NCBI GenBank assembly: GCA_037903475.1
Contig: JBAJFG010000581.1
Location: forward strand, 434,001 to 498,000
Length of the DNA: 64,000 nt
Source: Ancylostoma caninum
Lineage: Eukaryota > Nematoda > Chromadorea > Rhabditida > Ancylostomatidae
Reading direction: 5' to 3'
Of the stretch, positions 1 to 11,500 are shown piece by piece. The notes beneath the pieces were generated by a model that was not told where the DNA came from, made no database searches, and was given only the letters and a program-made list of their open reading frames with translations. Both the position numbers and the translations under genes were made by a program. How positions within the stretch are numbered: position 1 is the first letter of the stretch; every line of letters begins with the position of its first letter.

Positions 1-3000
1 CCTCCTCCAGCCCACTTTCTGCATCCGCCACTGGTGGACACTAAACTAAATGATAAAGCATGAAGAATAAATTTGGCAAAACGTCAAGTAGGACAGTCCG
101 TTGAGTCAACTACAATAAATTTGATGAGCAATCCCAGGGAAGATATAGTAATCATTCATCATCCTCCCAATAAGTGGTGTGAGTGAGCGCATGGATGAGT
201 CAGTGGCTGGATGGACGTCGCCCACAAATGTTCCTAATCACGAATGGGAGGGGGGCTGATACTGCAGGGAACGCTGATCACAGAGTTTACTCAACACGGC
301 ACGGAACGCCGGGAAATTGTTATGTGGAATTTTTTCCAGAACAGGCTTTGCCACAAACAAGTGCTACATAACAAGTGCAAAGGAACTTTTCAAGAAATCC
401 CTTGCAAAATAAAAACTAAAAAATGCCTGCGAAGAGCTGAGAACTATGAAACAAACTAATCAAAGCATTACAACTTCCACTCTTTGTGTGCCTTCACTAT
501 TATTCACGCAATTAAATCAAAACAAAAATCCACTCTAGTCATGTGCTAGCATTCGAACGATTAATTTTGGAAGAATATCCTAGCAATTCGACGATTTTTT
601 CACATGAACGTTCAGTTTCTTTGAACAGCTGAAAACTCAATCGTTCAAATATTTGAAACATTAAACGTGTACGAATACCAGTGCACATATAATGGACTCC
701 TCTTCGTACTTGCACTGCCTCTTAAGAAAAAAAAACAGCTTCTGAAGCCCTCATAAGTTGCGTAATTTGCTCCTGGTACGTGACCCAGGTGTAAGGGATG
801 GGACATCAACATTTATTATGAACAACATTCCGTGCGCTGTACTTCTATCCAGAATTGATTAATATGAAAAGTGACGATACCTGCCATAGTATGTGCAAGT
901 GGATGTCGTAAAAAATCTCAAAGGGAAGAGAAAAGCTCTTTGAAGTGTCATGTATGGATAGGAGATGGCCAAAAACCATAAGATCTGGCCCTCAGACGAA
1001 AATCGTAATGGTGGTAACGAAAAGAAAGAGAAACATGTAATTTTTATGAGAATAGGCAAGAGATTGATAGCGAGAAACATTTTAGTGCACGCTACAGTGA
1101 CAATACAGTGATTCGAATAGAACCTCTAGACAAGGATTTTCCGCTTCAATCAGCCCCAGGATGCATTATCCAGATTACCCATGGTGAAGGTGTTGAAAGT
1201 ACTCAAATACACCCATTATCCGACACCCATCAACATGTCCACCCAGGCTTAACGTTTGCTATACCCAGATGCTACCCAATAGTAGTCATAGCTATGGCTA
1301 TGAGATCATCCATCTTCGTCGACTTCGACGCCATGGACCCTGACCTCCTCCATCTAGGACACGGATATTACAAGATAGTTTCCTATACTAGTGATCAGCC
1401 TCTCCTGCTTACTTAGGAGTTCCACGAGAGTTCCGTCTGAGAAAAGGAACAAAACGGAGCCTTTGCTCTTTTTTGTTGTTTTCGTCTTTGGCTACTTTTA
1501 ATTATATCAGTAATTTTTGCTTATTTATTGTTAATGAAGCATCCGGGCCTAAAGGTTAGTTACGAACATGTGCCTCACTGGAATGAGACCGACGTTTGAC
1601 TTGAACAAGAACCAGAAGAAAAATCAATAAATCGACGAAAACCTTCGAAAAACCCTAGAGCGCCTTCAGGGTTCAGACCGAGTCAAAATGAACTAGCGAT
1701 GAAAGGAACCACCATCAAATGTGGAAAGGATGCCTTGAATCTATCTCATCATTACCATAGTAACGATCAAGGTGACTGTGGGGGGGGGACTCTGATACCA
1801 TTACTATTTTACTTTTTATACCTTACTATTTTGTGCGCAAAAAGAGGTATCACATATCGGGGGGAACCACTGCAGAAGAACAGAATTTTTTGTTGGACCT
1901 AAGAAAAGGAAGGTAAGATATTAGATGGAAGATTTACAAACCTCCGCTTGGGGTGCAAACAAAATTTTTTGTCATAATGAACTTTTTTCGCCATACTGAA
2001 TAAAGCAGCCAAATTTGGGAGGTCCCTTTTTTCTTGATCAGTGACTCGCTTCCTTTCACAAAAACAACCTTTGAGAGATTCGGCACGTTGTGAGTCAAAA
2101 TGGCGACCCATTCAACTCTTGCTTCCGTCGAACTTTTGAACTTTTTATCTCTAAGGAATAATTGGTTCATGGAAGCAAACAACATCCTGATAGTATTAAG
2201 CCTTTTCTATGAGGCGGTGGCTTGAAGGGTATCCAAGTCCAAGTGGAAATAGATGCAGTCGAAAGATTGATTGGGACCATCAATTACCCAGGTTCAGTTA
2301 CCCAAGTTCGAGAGTATTTCCAAAGAGCAAATTCTTGTGCTGATGTGGCCGATGGCAAAATAAATTCTTCTGAGGGTATTACGTGGATTTTGATGCAATT
2401 CTACCGAAGGTGCAGGAGAAAACTCCACAACTTTTCTCTTAATGTGTCATCTTTCAAACTTTATTGGAAGTCGGTAGTTGATGGAAACTGAGCAAATCAT
2501 GTGTTGGTAGATGGGTAGAAGCGCTATGAAACGCTCCTCAAAATGGACGTACACACACCTCCAAAACTTTCACAAATGTGGAGAAGTGTATCACAAAGAG
2601 AGCGGACATCTATAATTCCTTAATCAAGTAGATTTCATTTATTAGGTTGTTTTTCCTGCAATTTATAACGTTCGACTAAGACTATATTGTCATTCAAACA
2701 CTTTTTTTCGCTATAAAAAAACTATTGTCTTTTCGTTTCGAGCCCAGTAAATAATACAATTTGTAACCATAAGGCACAGAGATCCGTAGAAACTTTTATC
2801 CAGCCATACCTAGTCCAGCAATAATTCCTAATCAAAATCCAAACAATAAATCCAAAAATAACTCAACTTTTCTAGGATTCTCCAAGAAATTCGCCCTGCC
2901 ATGCTCACTGGGGCAATATAAGAGACAGGTAGACAAGTATCTGAGAGATTCTAGATATTTAATGATTTACTACATGCAAACGTATGTATTGTACTAACAT

Positions 3001-3758
3001 AATTGCGTCACTCCTGCCCTCCAGGCGGTTACTGGTTTTCTCAAACCTATTATGCATTGTACCTGTAGCCTTGATATTGCATTTATAATCAGCGTGGTGT
3101 AATCACGTATAAATAAATAAATAAAAATAAATAAATAACACTCCTATAAAGGTGATAGGTGGTAATCTATGCTAGGCAATGAATAATATTAAAAATGTTC
3201 TCTGATGCGTGGATCTCTGGTAGCTGCTGTTGTTCGTGTACCGTTAATCCAGGGTTTACAAAAAATTTACAATATAGTGAAAAGTTGCGAAAGATGTCAC
3301 ATTCGATTCGAATATTCGTGAATGTGGCGGCAAAAATTCGATGTGACAGCATCGCGGTTCTTCTATAAACGTCGTGTCGGGGTATTTTGAAGAATCATGA
3401 CACCAATGTGCGATGCTGGAGAGGGAGCGTGTTTTGACGAAGAGAAAAAGGAGCAATCGAAGCAAAGCGTTAGTCATGAGACGTGGCTGTCGTAAAAGAA
3501 GAGAAATATAATATTTGACACGATTGGCACTTAGGAAATTTCCATAAAACGAAAAGAAATAGAGAAAGAGCTGGTTAGCGATAGTGGACAATGGTCTGGC
3601 GTGAACAAACAACCGGTGTTCCCCACTCGGTGGTGATAAAAACTCCATTGATTGCTGTAATGTACAAAGAGCAGAGTTCATAGCAGAGGAACGCCTGTGC
3701 ACAGGAGGCCCGCGGTTCCGAGTAGCCATGTTCCGCGGGCTCGTTGTACTAGACTCCA
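1..3758. other. Intergenic, no gene supported
   Basis: AT-rich sequence. A frame of 102 codons at 1108-1416 and one of 89 codons at 2222-2491 have acceptable codon mix but no family likeness or defensible gene structure. Bases 2291-2312 resemble the nematode SL1 leader. A retroposon-tail module lies near 3.1 kb. From 3256 to 3758 only an unsupported minus-strand frame is open. Confidence 0.5.
3083..3137 (+). repeat. Hairpin plus (AAAT)n retroposon-tail module, example copy
   Basis: CGTGGTGTAATCACG forms a short hairpin and is followed by TATAAATAAATAAATA. The same layout, with varying hairpin sequence, recurs on both strands. Clear copies lie near 12.22, 27.58 and 54.55 kb on plus and near 11.45, 24.33, 44.85, 55.90 and 62.19 kb on minus. 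Confidence 0.55.
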
Positions 3759-3998
3759 ATGTTTTCACTTTCCAGTGATAAGAAGAAAAACAAGGACCAT
3801 GTCGGGAGAGAGGAGGGGACAGCACAGTGCCAGTGCTACTCTGGCAAAACCAGAAGTGCGTCGGTGGCTATCAGGATGGCAGCGATTGCAATCTACTGCT
3901 TGTTTTCGTGTTGCAAGGATCGATTGGCAGAGGTTCCGATGGAAAAGAAGGGAGCCACTGTAGATCACACTGCTGTGGTGGTGCTAGAGGAGCGCTAG
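3759..3998 (+). CDS. Candidate small protein or terminal exon, unknown
   Basis: 79 codons, MFSLSSDKKKNKDHVG to VVVLEER, with balanced codon use. A CACTTTCCAG acceptor overlaps the first codons, so the real exon may start at 3775 inside a larger gene. There is a short hydrophobic run (SVAIRMAAIAIYCLF) followed by CC and a charged tail, which could be a single membrane segment with a palmitoylation site. AATAAA lies at 4226-4231. A longer 189-codon frame on the opposite strand overlaps it and looks spurious. No family is recognised. Confidence 0.3.
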   Translation: MFSLSSDKKKNKDHVGREEGTAQCQCYSGKTRSASVAIRMAAIAIYCLFSCCKDRLAEVPMEKKGATVDHTAVVVLEER

Positions 3999-4538
3999 GT
4001 ATGCCTAACGAACGCCTAATAAGCCTACTGGGTCCACTGCTATCAGTATAGACCGTATTTACACAATGAACCATCTGATCACTCCACAAATATGTACCGA
4101 GTCCGCAAATTTTACAGCATTTCGTGCGAAAACTGTTCCTTACATTCACCTATATAGTACACCTACATTCAACGCAAACAAACCGTGTGCATAGCTAGGC
4201 TCCCGGTCAAGCACAATCATTCGTAAATAAAATCTGAATGATATTCCCACCCAAGATCTTGAATCAGTAACAGTTTATTTACTTTTTTATCTATATACAT
4301 GTCGCATCCACAAGTGCACCGAAAACAAAAACTGAAGAAATTAACATAGAAATCAGGGAACGCATATAAAATCATTTTCATATGTTACCTACCTGCTGCC
4401 ATTTGGTCAATTGTACTGGAATCACATTTATGATCAGTGTGAAGGATTATATTACTCAAATAAATTGTCGGAAGGACCGCAGCAGAAAGAGATCGCGCTC
4501 ATGCGGTTAAGAACCCAGACGCAGAGATAAATATTTTC

Positions 4539-4929
4539 GGAAGGACCGCAGCAGAAAACCGGAAGAATCGCAGCAGAATGGAGGAGAGAGAGTGAGCGTA
4601 ATCATATCCTCCTTATGACGGAGCTCAGTTTTGTAGCGACCAACAAAAATCCATCGGTTTCGAACTTTAGATGGAAATTTGCTTTACTAGTGTATCGGAC
4701 CGTAAAGCCAGTGACCCTCAGCGAGGTTGTCATTTTTGCTTGTCGGTACCGCCACGTGGTCGTCCCACGGGAGTGAACTGGTTGCATAACGCAGTTTTGC
4801 GGAATTGGCGTGTACATTAACGTATCCAGTCGGAAGGACCGCAGCAGCTATTCCGAAGAAATGCAGCAGAAAACCATAACGACCGCAGGTCACCTGTCTG
4901 TTCTTCCGGTTTTCTGCTGCGGTCCTTCC
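4539..4929. mobile_element. 391-bp MITE with perfect 29-bp terminal inverted repeats
   Basis: The left end GGAAGGACCGCAGCAGAAAA plus nine further bases (4539-4567) is a perfect reverse complement of 4901-4929. Additional copies of the GGAAGGACCGCAGCAG unit lie outside at 4470-4485 and inside at 4832-4847, and a diverged unit follows at about 4855. The termini are thus built of repeated subunits. The interior has no transposase. Two overlapping minus-strand frames of about 70 codons have no recognisable relatives. Confidence 0.8.
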
Positions 4930-7700
4930 TAAAAATTGTCTGAGTAGCTATAAACAAGCGCATTTACGCTGGGAACACTAGTACCCGTTAGGTATAAAGT
5001 GTTACAGATTACCCACATAGGAACGTAACCGCTTACAGCACCTCTAAAGCACCTGAAATTGGAGTTGACCGCAAAAGTTTTAACATGAACACACACAATA
5101 CCGCTCCTTATTCCCACCCCGAAATCCGTTTGAAACCATTACAGTCATTGGTAGCGGAGCAAATTAAGTCCTGAAAAAGCTAATCGGAAGCGCTCCTGCC
5201 CTCAAGGGATTCGGATTTAACAAGAAATAAACTGAGGAGGGTGTAGCTTTTTTTTTCTCGTGAGCGAGGGAAAATACGTACGTACAAATAACAATAAGAA
5301 AGATGGTCGTTGCAGAAATTGATTTTTCTCTCTAAGCTATAGAAAGGGATGAATTTATACCTCAACAGTTGACATTTCTACGGAGACGGCTCGGAAACTG
5401 ACAAACATAGCGCAGCTGTTCTTAGAAGTTGCGAAAGGAAGACAGGTTAGAAAAAAATTATTTTATCTGTTTGGTCCGACTCCAGGACCCAGAAATCTGG
5501 ACTAATTCACCTGTGGAAGGGCTCATAGCACAGAAGATAAGAGTTTTTGGTGCCAGGTCATTGCATACTTACTCCGACATATTATACTTAATGTCCTTCA
5601 GATTCCTACTGAAAACTGGCTTCAGACATTTATTGTTCATTGTGTTGTTTGTTCTTTCAGAAGTTTTTCCGTGCACAGACACCGACACCAGCAGTTTTTT
5701 TTTGCCAACGCCCCTATCATGTAGTGTTCTCTAAGGAATGCAAAACAAATAAATAGATACTACCATCTTTAGAATTTTGCTTCCTAAACGCTGTCCAGAA
5801 AGAGTTAAATACTATCCTCCTGCTACAGACTTGGCAAACGTGCAGCATGATGAAGAATTCAAATGATCCAGCAACGAGAAAAGCTCTAGTTCTGGACCTA
5901 CATCTAATCCATATGATTTTTTTTTGAAATATGTCATGTGTTCTCGAATTGAGTATTATAGCTCTTCTTCTATTTACGTAATGTGACATAGAGTCGTCAA
6001 AAAAGCTTAGTCTTGTGATTTTGATAGGTATATACCCTTAGAATCTGACCTTCTGCCATTTGATTACAGACCTTCCTAACGTGGCCCGTTTTTCTATAGT
6101 CCGAAGCATGAAGCTATTGTAATGCAGCTGCATGATAGTAATATAATAGTAAAATTATTTCAGAGACTTTTACAATTGGCGAGATTCGTGAAAAGCGACG
6201 AATTTTCCCTGTGCTGTCCTCGACTGGCATTCAGATCCTCTTGGCATTCAGAAGAGTGTCGGTTCTCCTTCATCGCGCCCACTCCTCGGGGGTCCATCAT
6301 ATTCTGCCCATTTGCTACCACCCTGTAATTATCGGTGCGTACCGCGTGCGCGTCCTTTTTCGGAAATACTTAGCCAGTTCGAGTGTTTGTGCAGCAGCTC
6401 AATGAACGTTGAAGGACCGTGATTCGCAAGCGGCAGCATCAAAGGCTCGGAGCGGTGCGCTCTGAGGCTGCTACCGTAGGCGGCAGCGCGAAAACTGCCC
6501 CTCGCAACACTTTCGCGCACCATTAAACGCATCTGGCTTCATGGAAAAACTAATACTCGCTAAGCAATTGTTACATCTGCTCTTTTTGGGAGGTCAAGGA
6601 TCTGGGATGAGCAAGGGGAGTTTAAAAATGGAAGGCTTCTCGAAAGGTCAGGGCAATTTTAATGGATCCGACGGCAGGTGAACCATACCAGAGAGGGAGA
6701 ACCACCTACAGCTTAAGACGTCTTACGATAAGACCTTTTGACTCGTGTAATGCAACCTGTTCACCCCGAGCTCACCCCGACTCAAAGCCCTTCCGATCCA
6801 CTCCGTATTTGTACAGCCCAGTGCTTGACGGGCGGAAGGTATCTTTGATCGAAAGAGCGCCAACAAGACATGCATTAAGTAATCAACAACCCTTGACCAA
6901 ACAAACAGTACAGTACCAGGCATCTGCAGGGCCTACTCACTGCCGACGGGGCAGCAGTCAGCTCCATCTCCTCCCTAGAACGACCCCGGCACGTGCCTCG
7001 GCTGACCCACCGGCTCAGCACTTCAATACGACCGCGATGCTATCGGACGGAGCAGGTGTTCCCTATTTCTAGGATGAGCTTAGGTAGATTGCTATCTAGA
7101 GATTACTTACAAATTAGCGAACAGCATTGTGTAGTTATCTTACGTATACTATACTTAGCAGACAATTCAAAAATGTTGTTCCGAGCCGTCCTCAAAAGCA
7201 GCACTCACGATGAAAAAAAAACTTACTTCGTACTTGTGGTTATTTCAAAAATGCTTCCAATTGGGGGTGCAACCAGAAAGGAATCTACGAATCCTACGAA
7301 TCCACTGCGAATCCTGCAGTTACTCGAGCAATAATTAGTTTTCACATATTTTTGATTCTTTGATTTTTGATCTTTTGGATGGTCTTTTCTCTAATGTGGG
7401 CACAAGAGTAGCCTCCATAGTAGAACTTCATGAAAAAATAATGCTTTTTTTATTATGAATGCTGCCTTCAAATTAGTTGTGCGCTGCTCCTATCCACGCT
7501 TCACGCATGTACTACCTCCACTTTCGTGAAGGAAAGTTGCGGTGAGCTTGAAAATAGATATTTGAGTTGTTGAGGCAAAAAGGAACGAATTGAATGTTTC
7601 TTTCTTAGAGAGTGCAATCTTATGCAGGAATATTCAATTGCGTTACTCCTTGCTCGAGCTCCAGAAGACCAAATACAATCACTGCCTTTGTCCGCGCATA
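4930..7700. other. Intergenic with two GC-richer stretches
   Basis: Mostly AT-rich. 6200-6540 and 6660-7075 are GC-richer. The latter has a plus-strand frame of 136 codons (MDPTAGEPYQRG start) with no recognised domain and no splice or poly(A) support. These could be conserved non-coding DNA or old repeats. Confidence 0.4.
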
Positions 7701-7912
7701 TAACCTACTAGACGGTGTACCCGGCTTCGCTCGGGTGTTCAATTTCTCGCGGCAATGTGAACCTGATGCCAACATTTGTTGAACCAAAAAATCCTTTCAA
7801 AACGTTCATCATTTGATTATCAGCTCAAGTGACCCTTCTTCACCCTGCCTCCCTTCCCTCAAAAAATGCTGGTAAATAGTGTTGCTCGACTGGTAAATAA
7901 GTTCTTATAAAG

Positions 7913-8390
7913 TGCTTGCCTCGTCCACGTTCAGCGTTTCGGAAAGTCCCAGAAGGCACGCCTTCACCAACCTGTGTGCAAGAATGTCGAAAAATCAATA
8001 TAACAGATAAATCGATATTTCGGTCAAAATGGTTATCACATCCGTGTTCAGCGCATTGCGATACCCGAGTAGACATGTCCTTATCGCTCAGTGGGCAAGA
8101 ATAGCGAAAAATCAGTAAAATCAATAAATCGATAGTGTCATACAAAGTGGTTGCCATATTCGTGTTCATCGCATTGAGATACCCCAGTAGACGTGTCTTT
8201 ACCATCCCGTGGGCAAAGATGGCGAAAAATCAATGAAATCGATAAATCGATAATTTGGCGCAAAATGATTGTCGTATTCGTGTTCAGCGCATTGAGATAC
8301 CCCAGTAGGCATGTTTTCGCTAGTCCCTGGTCAAGAAGAGAGAAAAATCAATAAAATCGATATAATCGATAAACCAATCGATAATCCCAG
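7913..8390 (+). repeat. Tandem array of about four copies of a ~118-bp unit
   Basis: Landmarks such as GCGAAAAATCAAT, AATAAATCGATA and GCATTGAGATACCCCAGTAG recur at spacings of 117-119 bases (for example near 8051, 8168 and 8287). A more diverged first copy starts about 7913. The array lies inside a larger repeat that starts near 7703 with a hairpin (ACCCGGCTTCGCTCGGGT) and ends near 8541 with an (ACAA)n tract and a TATATATAAGATT end. The whole is probably one transposable-element remnant of unassigned class. Confidence 0.7.
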
Positions 8391-8549
8391 GTGCAAAGTA
8401 GCCTATAACCTCTGCCGGCCCCCAAAGAACATACATGCAAAATTTTGGTCCCGATCGGTTAATCCTCCGCGATTTCTATTCCGAACACACAAACATACAA
8501 ACAAACAAACAAACACAAACTTTCGCTTTTATATATAAGATTACATTTT

Positions 8550-11500
8550 TTTTCTATAGGCATGGCCTCAAATTTTGACTTTCAAATGGGCCCTCACACA
8601 AATAGTGTCCCCCAGACACTATTTCTGACATTTGAATATTTCTGATATCTGGTCATAGATAAAGTTATAGATTTCTCAAAATGGATCTCAGCAAATCTTT
8701 CAAAAGTCCAGAGGGAACTAGTGTCGTTCAGTTTCCATAAAACATATGAGTTCTCATAGGTTAGTGTTATGTACTCCTTGCCGCACCCGAAACCGAGAGT
8801 GACGCAGGACTTTAGCTGAATAAGAGGACATTGCGAGATCGCAGTGTACCAGAGCAGGAGTAAAGTAGTGTTCAAACTGAAAGGATATTGGCAGATTTTC
8901 TAAATTATCTTCGGAGGTTGAATGATAATTTAGAATCCTCATTAACTACACACTTTTTTGTTTGTCTCATGTATGATCGTTTATTTTATACTTAAGGTAT
9001 ATAATAAAGAAATTCTATTTAATGAAATAGATATACGTATATATATATATTTGGTTTATGTAAAAGTTTAATTTGACCTACAATAGTATAATTTTGTGGA
9101 TTTATAATTTAGTAATATTCTGTGAACTCAAGAGCACAGAGGACGGGCTTTCTTCCATAGTAGTACTTCGGAATTCGCAGTACAAGGGCCAGAAGCTCAG
9201 TGTAAACACTACCCATTCGACTGTGCCTTTCTAGAATAGGTCGTGCCATTTCTTGAATTTCATTTGGGACAGGGTTTCTTTATTATTTTTTTATAAACGG
9301 GGGGGGGGAGGTTTGGGGGGGGGAGGTGGCACGCAGTTGAGACACCACTGCCTTTGGACGCAAAAGAGGCTAAAGTCTTTTACAGCATAGCCTTCGCTAT
9401 CTAATTGCAGAAAAAAACTTACATGACCCGCAATACTTCCGCAGTTACGCATAAGCATGAGCTAAAGAAAGGTCTTTTTTTTTTGAATCTAAATCAGCTC
9501 AGCTTTTATAAAAAGTTATGAAAGAAATGAAAAAGCCTGTAAATTTGAAAACCAATAAGTTTCTTTTTTTCTTGAAATCTATTTTGTGCGCTAAAGCAGC
9601 TGACCCGCAGTAACGTTATGAAAACTCCTTGTCAAGATAATGGACTGCTTCTTAGCTTCCCGAAGTAGGTTATTTGTTCTCTTTTTTTCCTCCTTGACGT
9701 TTACCTCATCTAATTCTTCATGTAACTGCATTGTAATAGCTAGGTGGTTTTTAACAAACTTTTGTGTGTTGAGTTGTTGTTTTTTCTAGCATGGTAAGCC
9801 ATGTAATAAAGATTAAGATTAAATTTAAGCTCATACGTGCCTTGCTTGGCAACGACAGGAGTTAAAACACTTTTGGGGAGCAAATTGCATTTCTTCCAGC
9901 ATTGGTTGAATTAGCTGGCTAGAAGAGTCTGGTACTCAATGTTCAACCCGTTTGGTTGTTTGTTCTGTTCTAATCCTAGTCGGAGTTTATAGTGGTCCTT
10001 TTTTTTCTTTTGTTTTAGCATGTCTTTACACGCATTAAATGAAAACGAAAATGAAAAATAAAACTAAGGCAAATCACAGAATTACAGCATAGAACAGATA
10101 TGTGTGCCTTCCGGTTGGCTAACTCAAAAGGTAATTCTTATCTCGGCTAAGAAATGTACTCTATTTTTTTCTTCAATTTTCTAGCTCAGGAAGCACTTAG
10201 CTGATCTTACTGTTGTAGTTATCCGCAAATTGCTACTAACACATCATTAGTCATTGAGCTGTGAGCTGGCAGAAGTGTGAATTAGCGCGACAGCGATGAG
10301 GTTGCTGACAGTATTTAGCCACCAGCGGTAGGGACGCGATCCTGGGAACAGCGTCCTCAGCGAGGTTCGTCTCAGCTCCCCTCGTGGGGAAGAAAATGAG
10401 AGCATGCGCGAAAACGCGGCGCCGTTTTTTCGCAGTGGAAGCGGCAGACCACCGGGGTGGCACTTTTCGTTTTTTCGTAGACGTTTTTCGGGAGGTCTAA
10501 GACCGCATTTACGGCTCTTCAAAGGCAGCTGCAGTAGGAAACGAGTGATTTTCAGTGAATCGCAGGTGAGCAGCAGATAATGGGTTGTTGGGACAGTGCC
10601 AGAGCGATCTTGGACCTGTTGATTTGAGAGTGGAGCGTTCTCTGAGGAGTTGGTGAGGTCATTTTTAAAGGGATTGAGCATTTAACCAGCAAAATAGAGA
10701 GCTCCTTCAGCTTACCTTAGACTGAGTAAAAGGTAATTAATTCCCGATAGAGTAAGATCATTGAAGACATTGCTGGGAAACTCCCTCAGTCCCTCGGTTT
10801 ATTAACTACCCTTTACCTCGCTGTATTTCTTTTTCTTCTCTTTTCTTGAACCTCCAAGTTCTCTGATGTTGCCTTCAGTTGTCGTTCACTAATATTTTGT
10901 TTTTCTTGAGTATTTCGTTTCTTTTTGATTGTTATAGACATGACATGGCTCATGTAATAAATAATAAAATGATCAGGTAACGCACAGCCGTGTTCTTCAT
11001 TGATTGGATAGAGATATTCGGAGAGAGTTTTAAAAAGCGAGAAATAGAAGAATCAACAGAGTTGCTTAAGTTTTCACGTTCGATCTTCTTTCAACCTGGC
11101 TTGTCATTTTTTTCTGCCACAACAAGTTGTTAAAAACCGCAGATAGACAAGCAAATCAAGAATTGACTCACTTCTTGGCAATGTCCAGGGGTGTCACAAA
11201 CTGCTTCTTTTTATCTCGGACATGTAAAGCTTTTCTTTCACATTGAAGTAGCTTTTTATAAAAAAATGAGAACAAATTTAACACAGCAACAGTCCAGGTG
11301 TATGACCTACACTGTGTTTCGAATATGCCTTTTTTTTCGTAGTCGTAATGTTCATGGACTTGCAAGCGCTTCCTCGGATATCAAGGCTATCGCAAAATTC
11401 GAAAGGAAGGAGAGTTTTTAGGTTGTGCATGTTTTATTTACTTATCTATTCATTTATTTATCAAATGCACTCAAGGTGCTCCGTACAAAGAAAGCGTACA

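Noticed and set aside
1108..1416. 102-codon frame with acceptable codon mix
   Set aside because: No family recognised and no convincing exon partners. Other frames in the same stretch are also partly open, so it is not scored as a gene.
3256..3825. 189-codon open frame on the minus strand
   Set aside because: Low-complexity Leu/Phe/Ser composition, no family likeness, no splice or poly(A) support, and it overlaps a better plus-strand candidate.
6662..7072. 136-codon frame on the plus strand
   Set aside because: Arg/Pro/Thr/Ser-rich translation typical of GC-rich non-coding DNA, with no supporting signals.
10247..10681. 144-codon open frame on the minus strand
   Set aside because: It lies in a GC-rich island where stops are rarer. 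It has no recognised domain, an Arg/Ser/Leu-rich composition, and no intron or poly(A) signals to support a gene.
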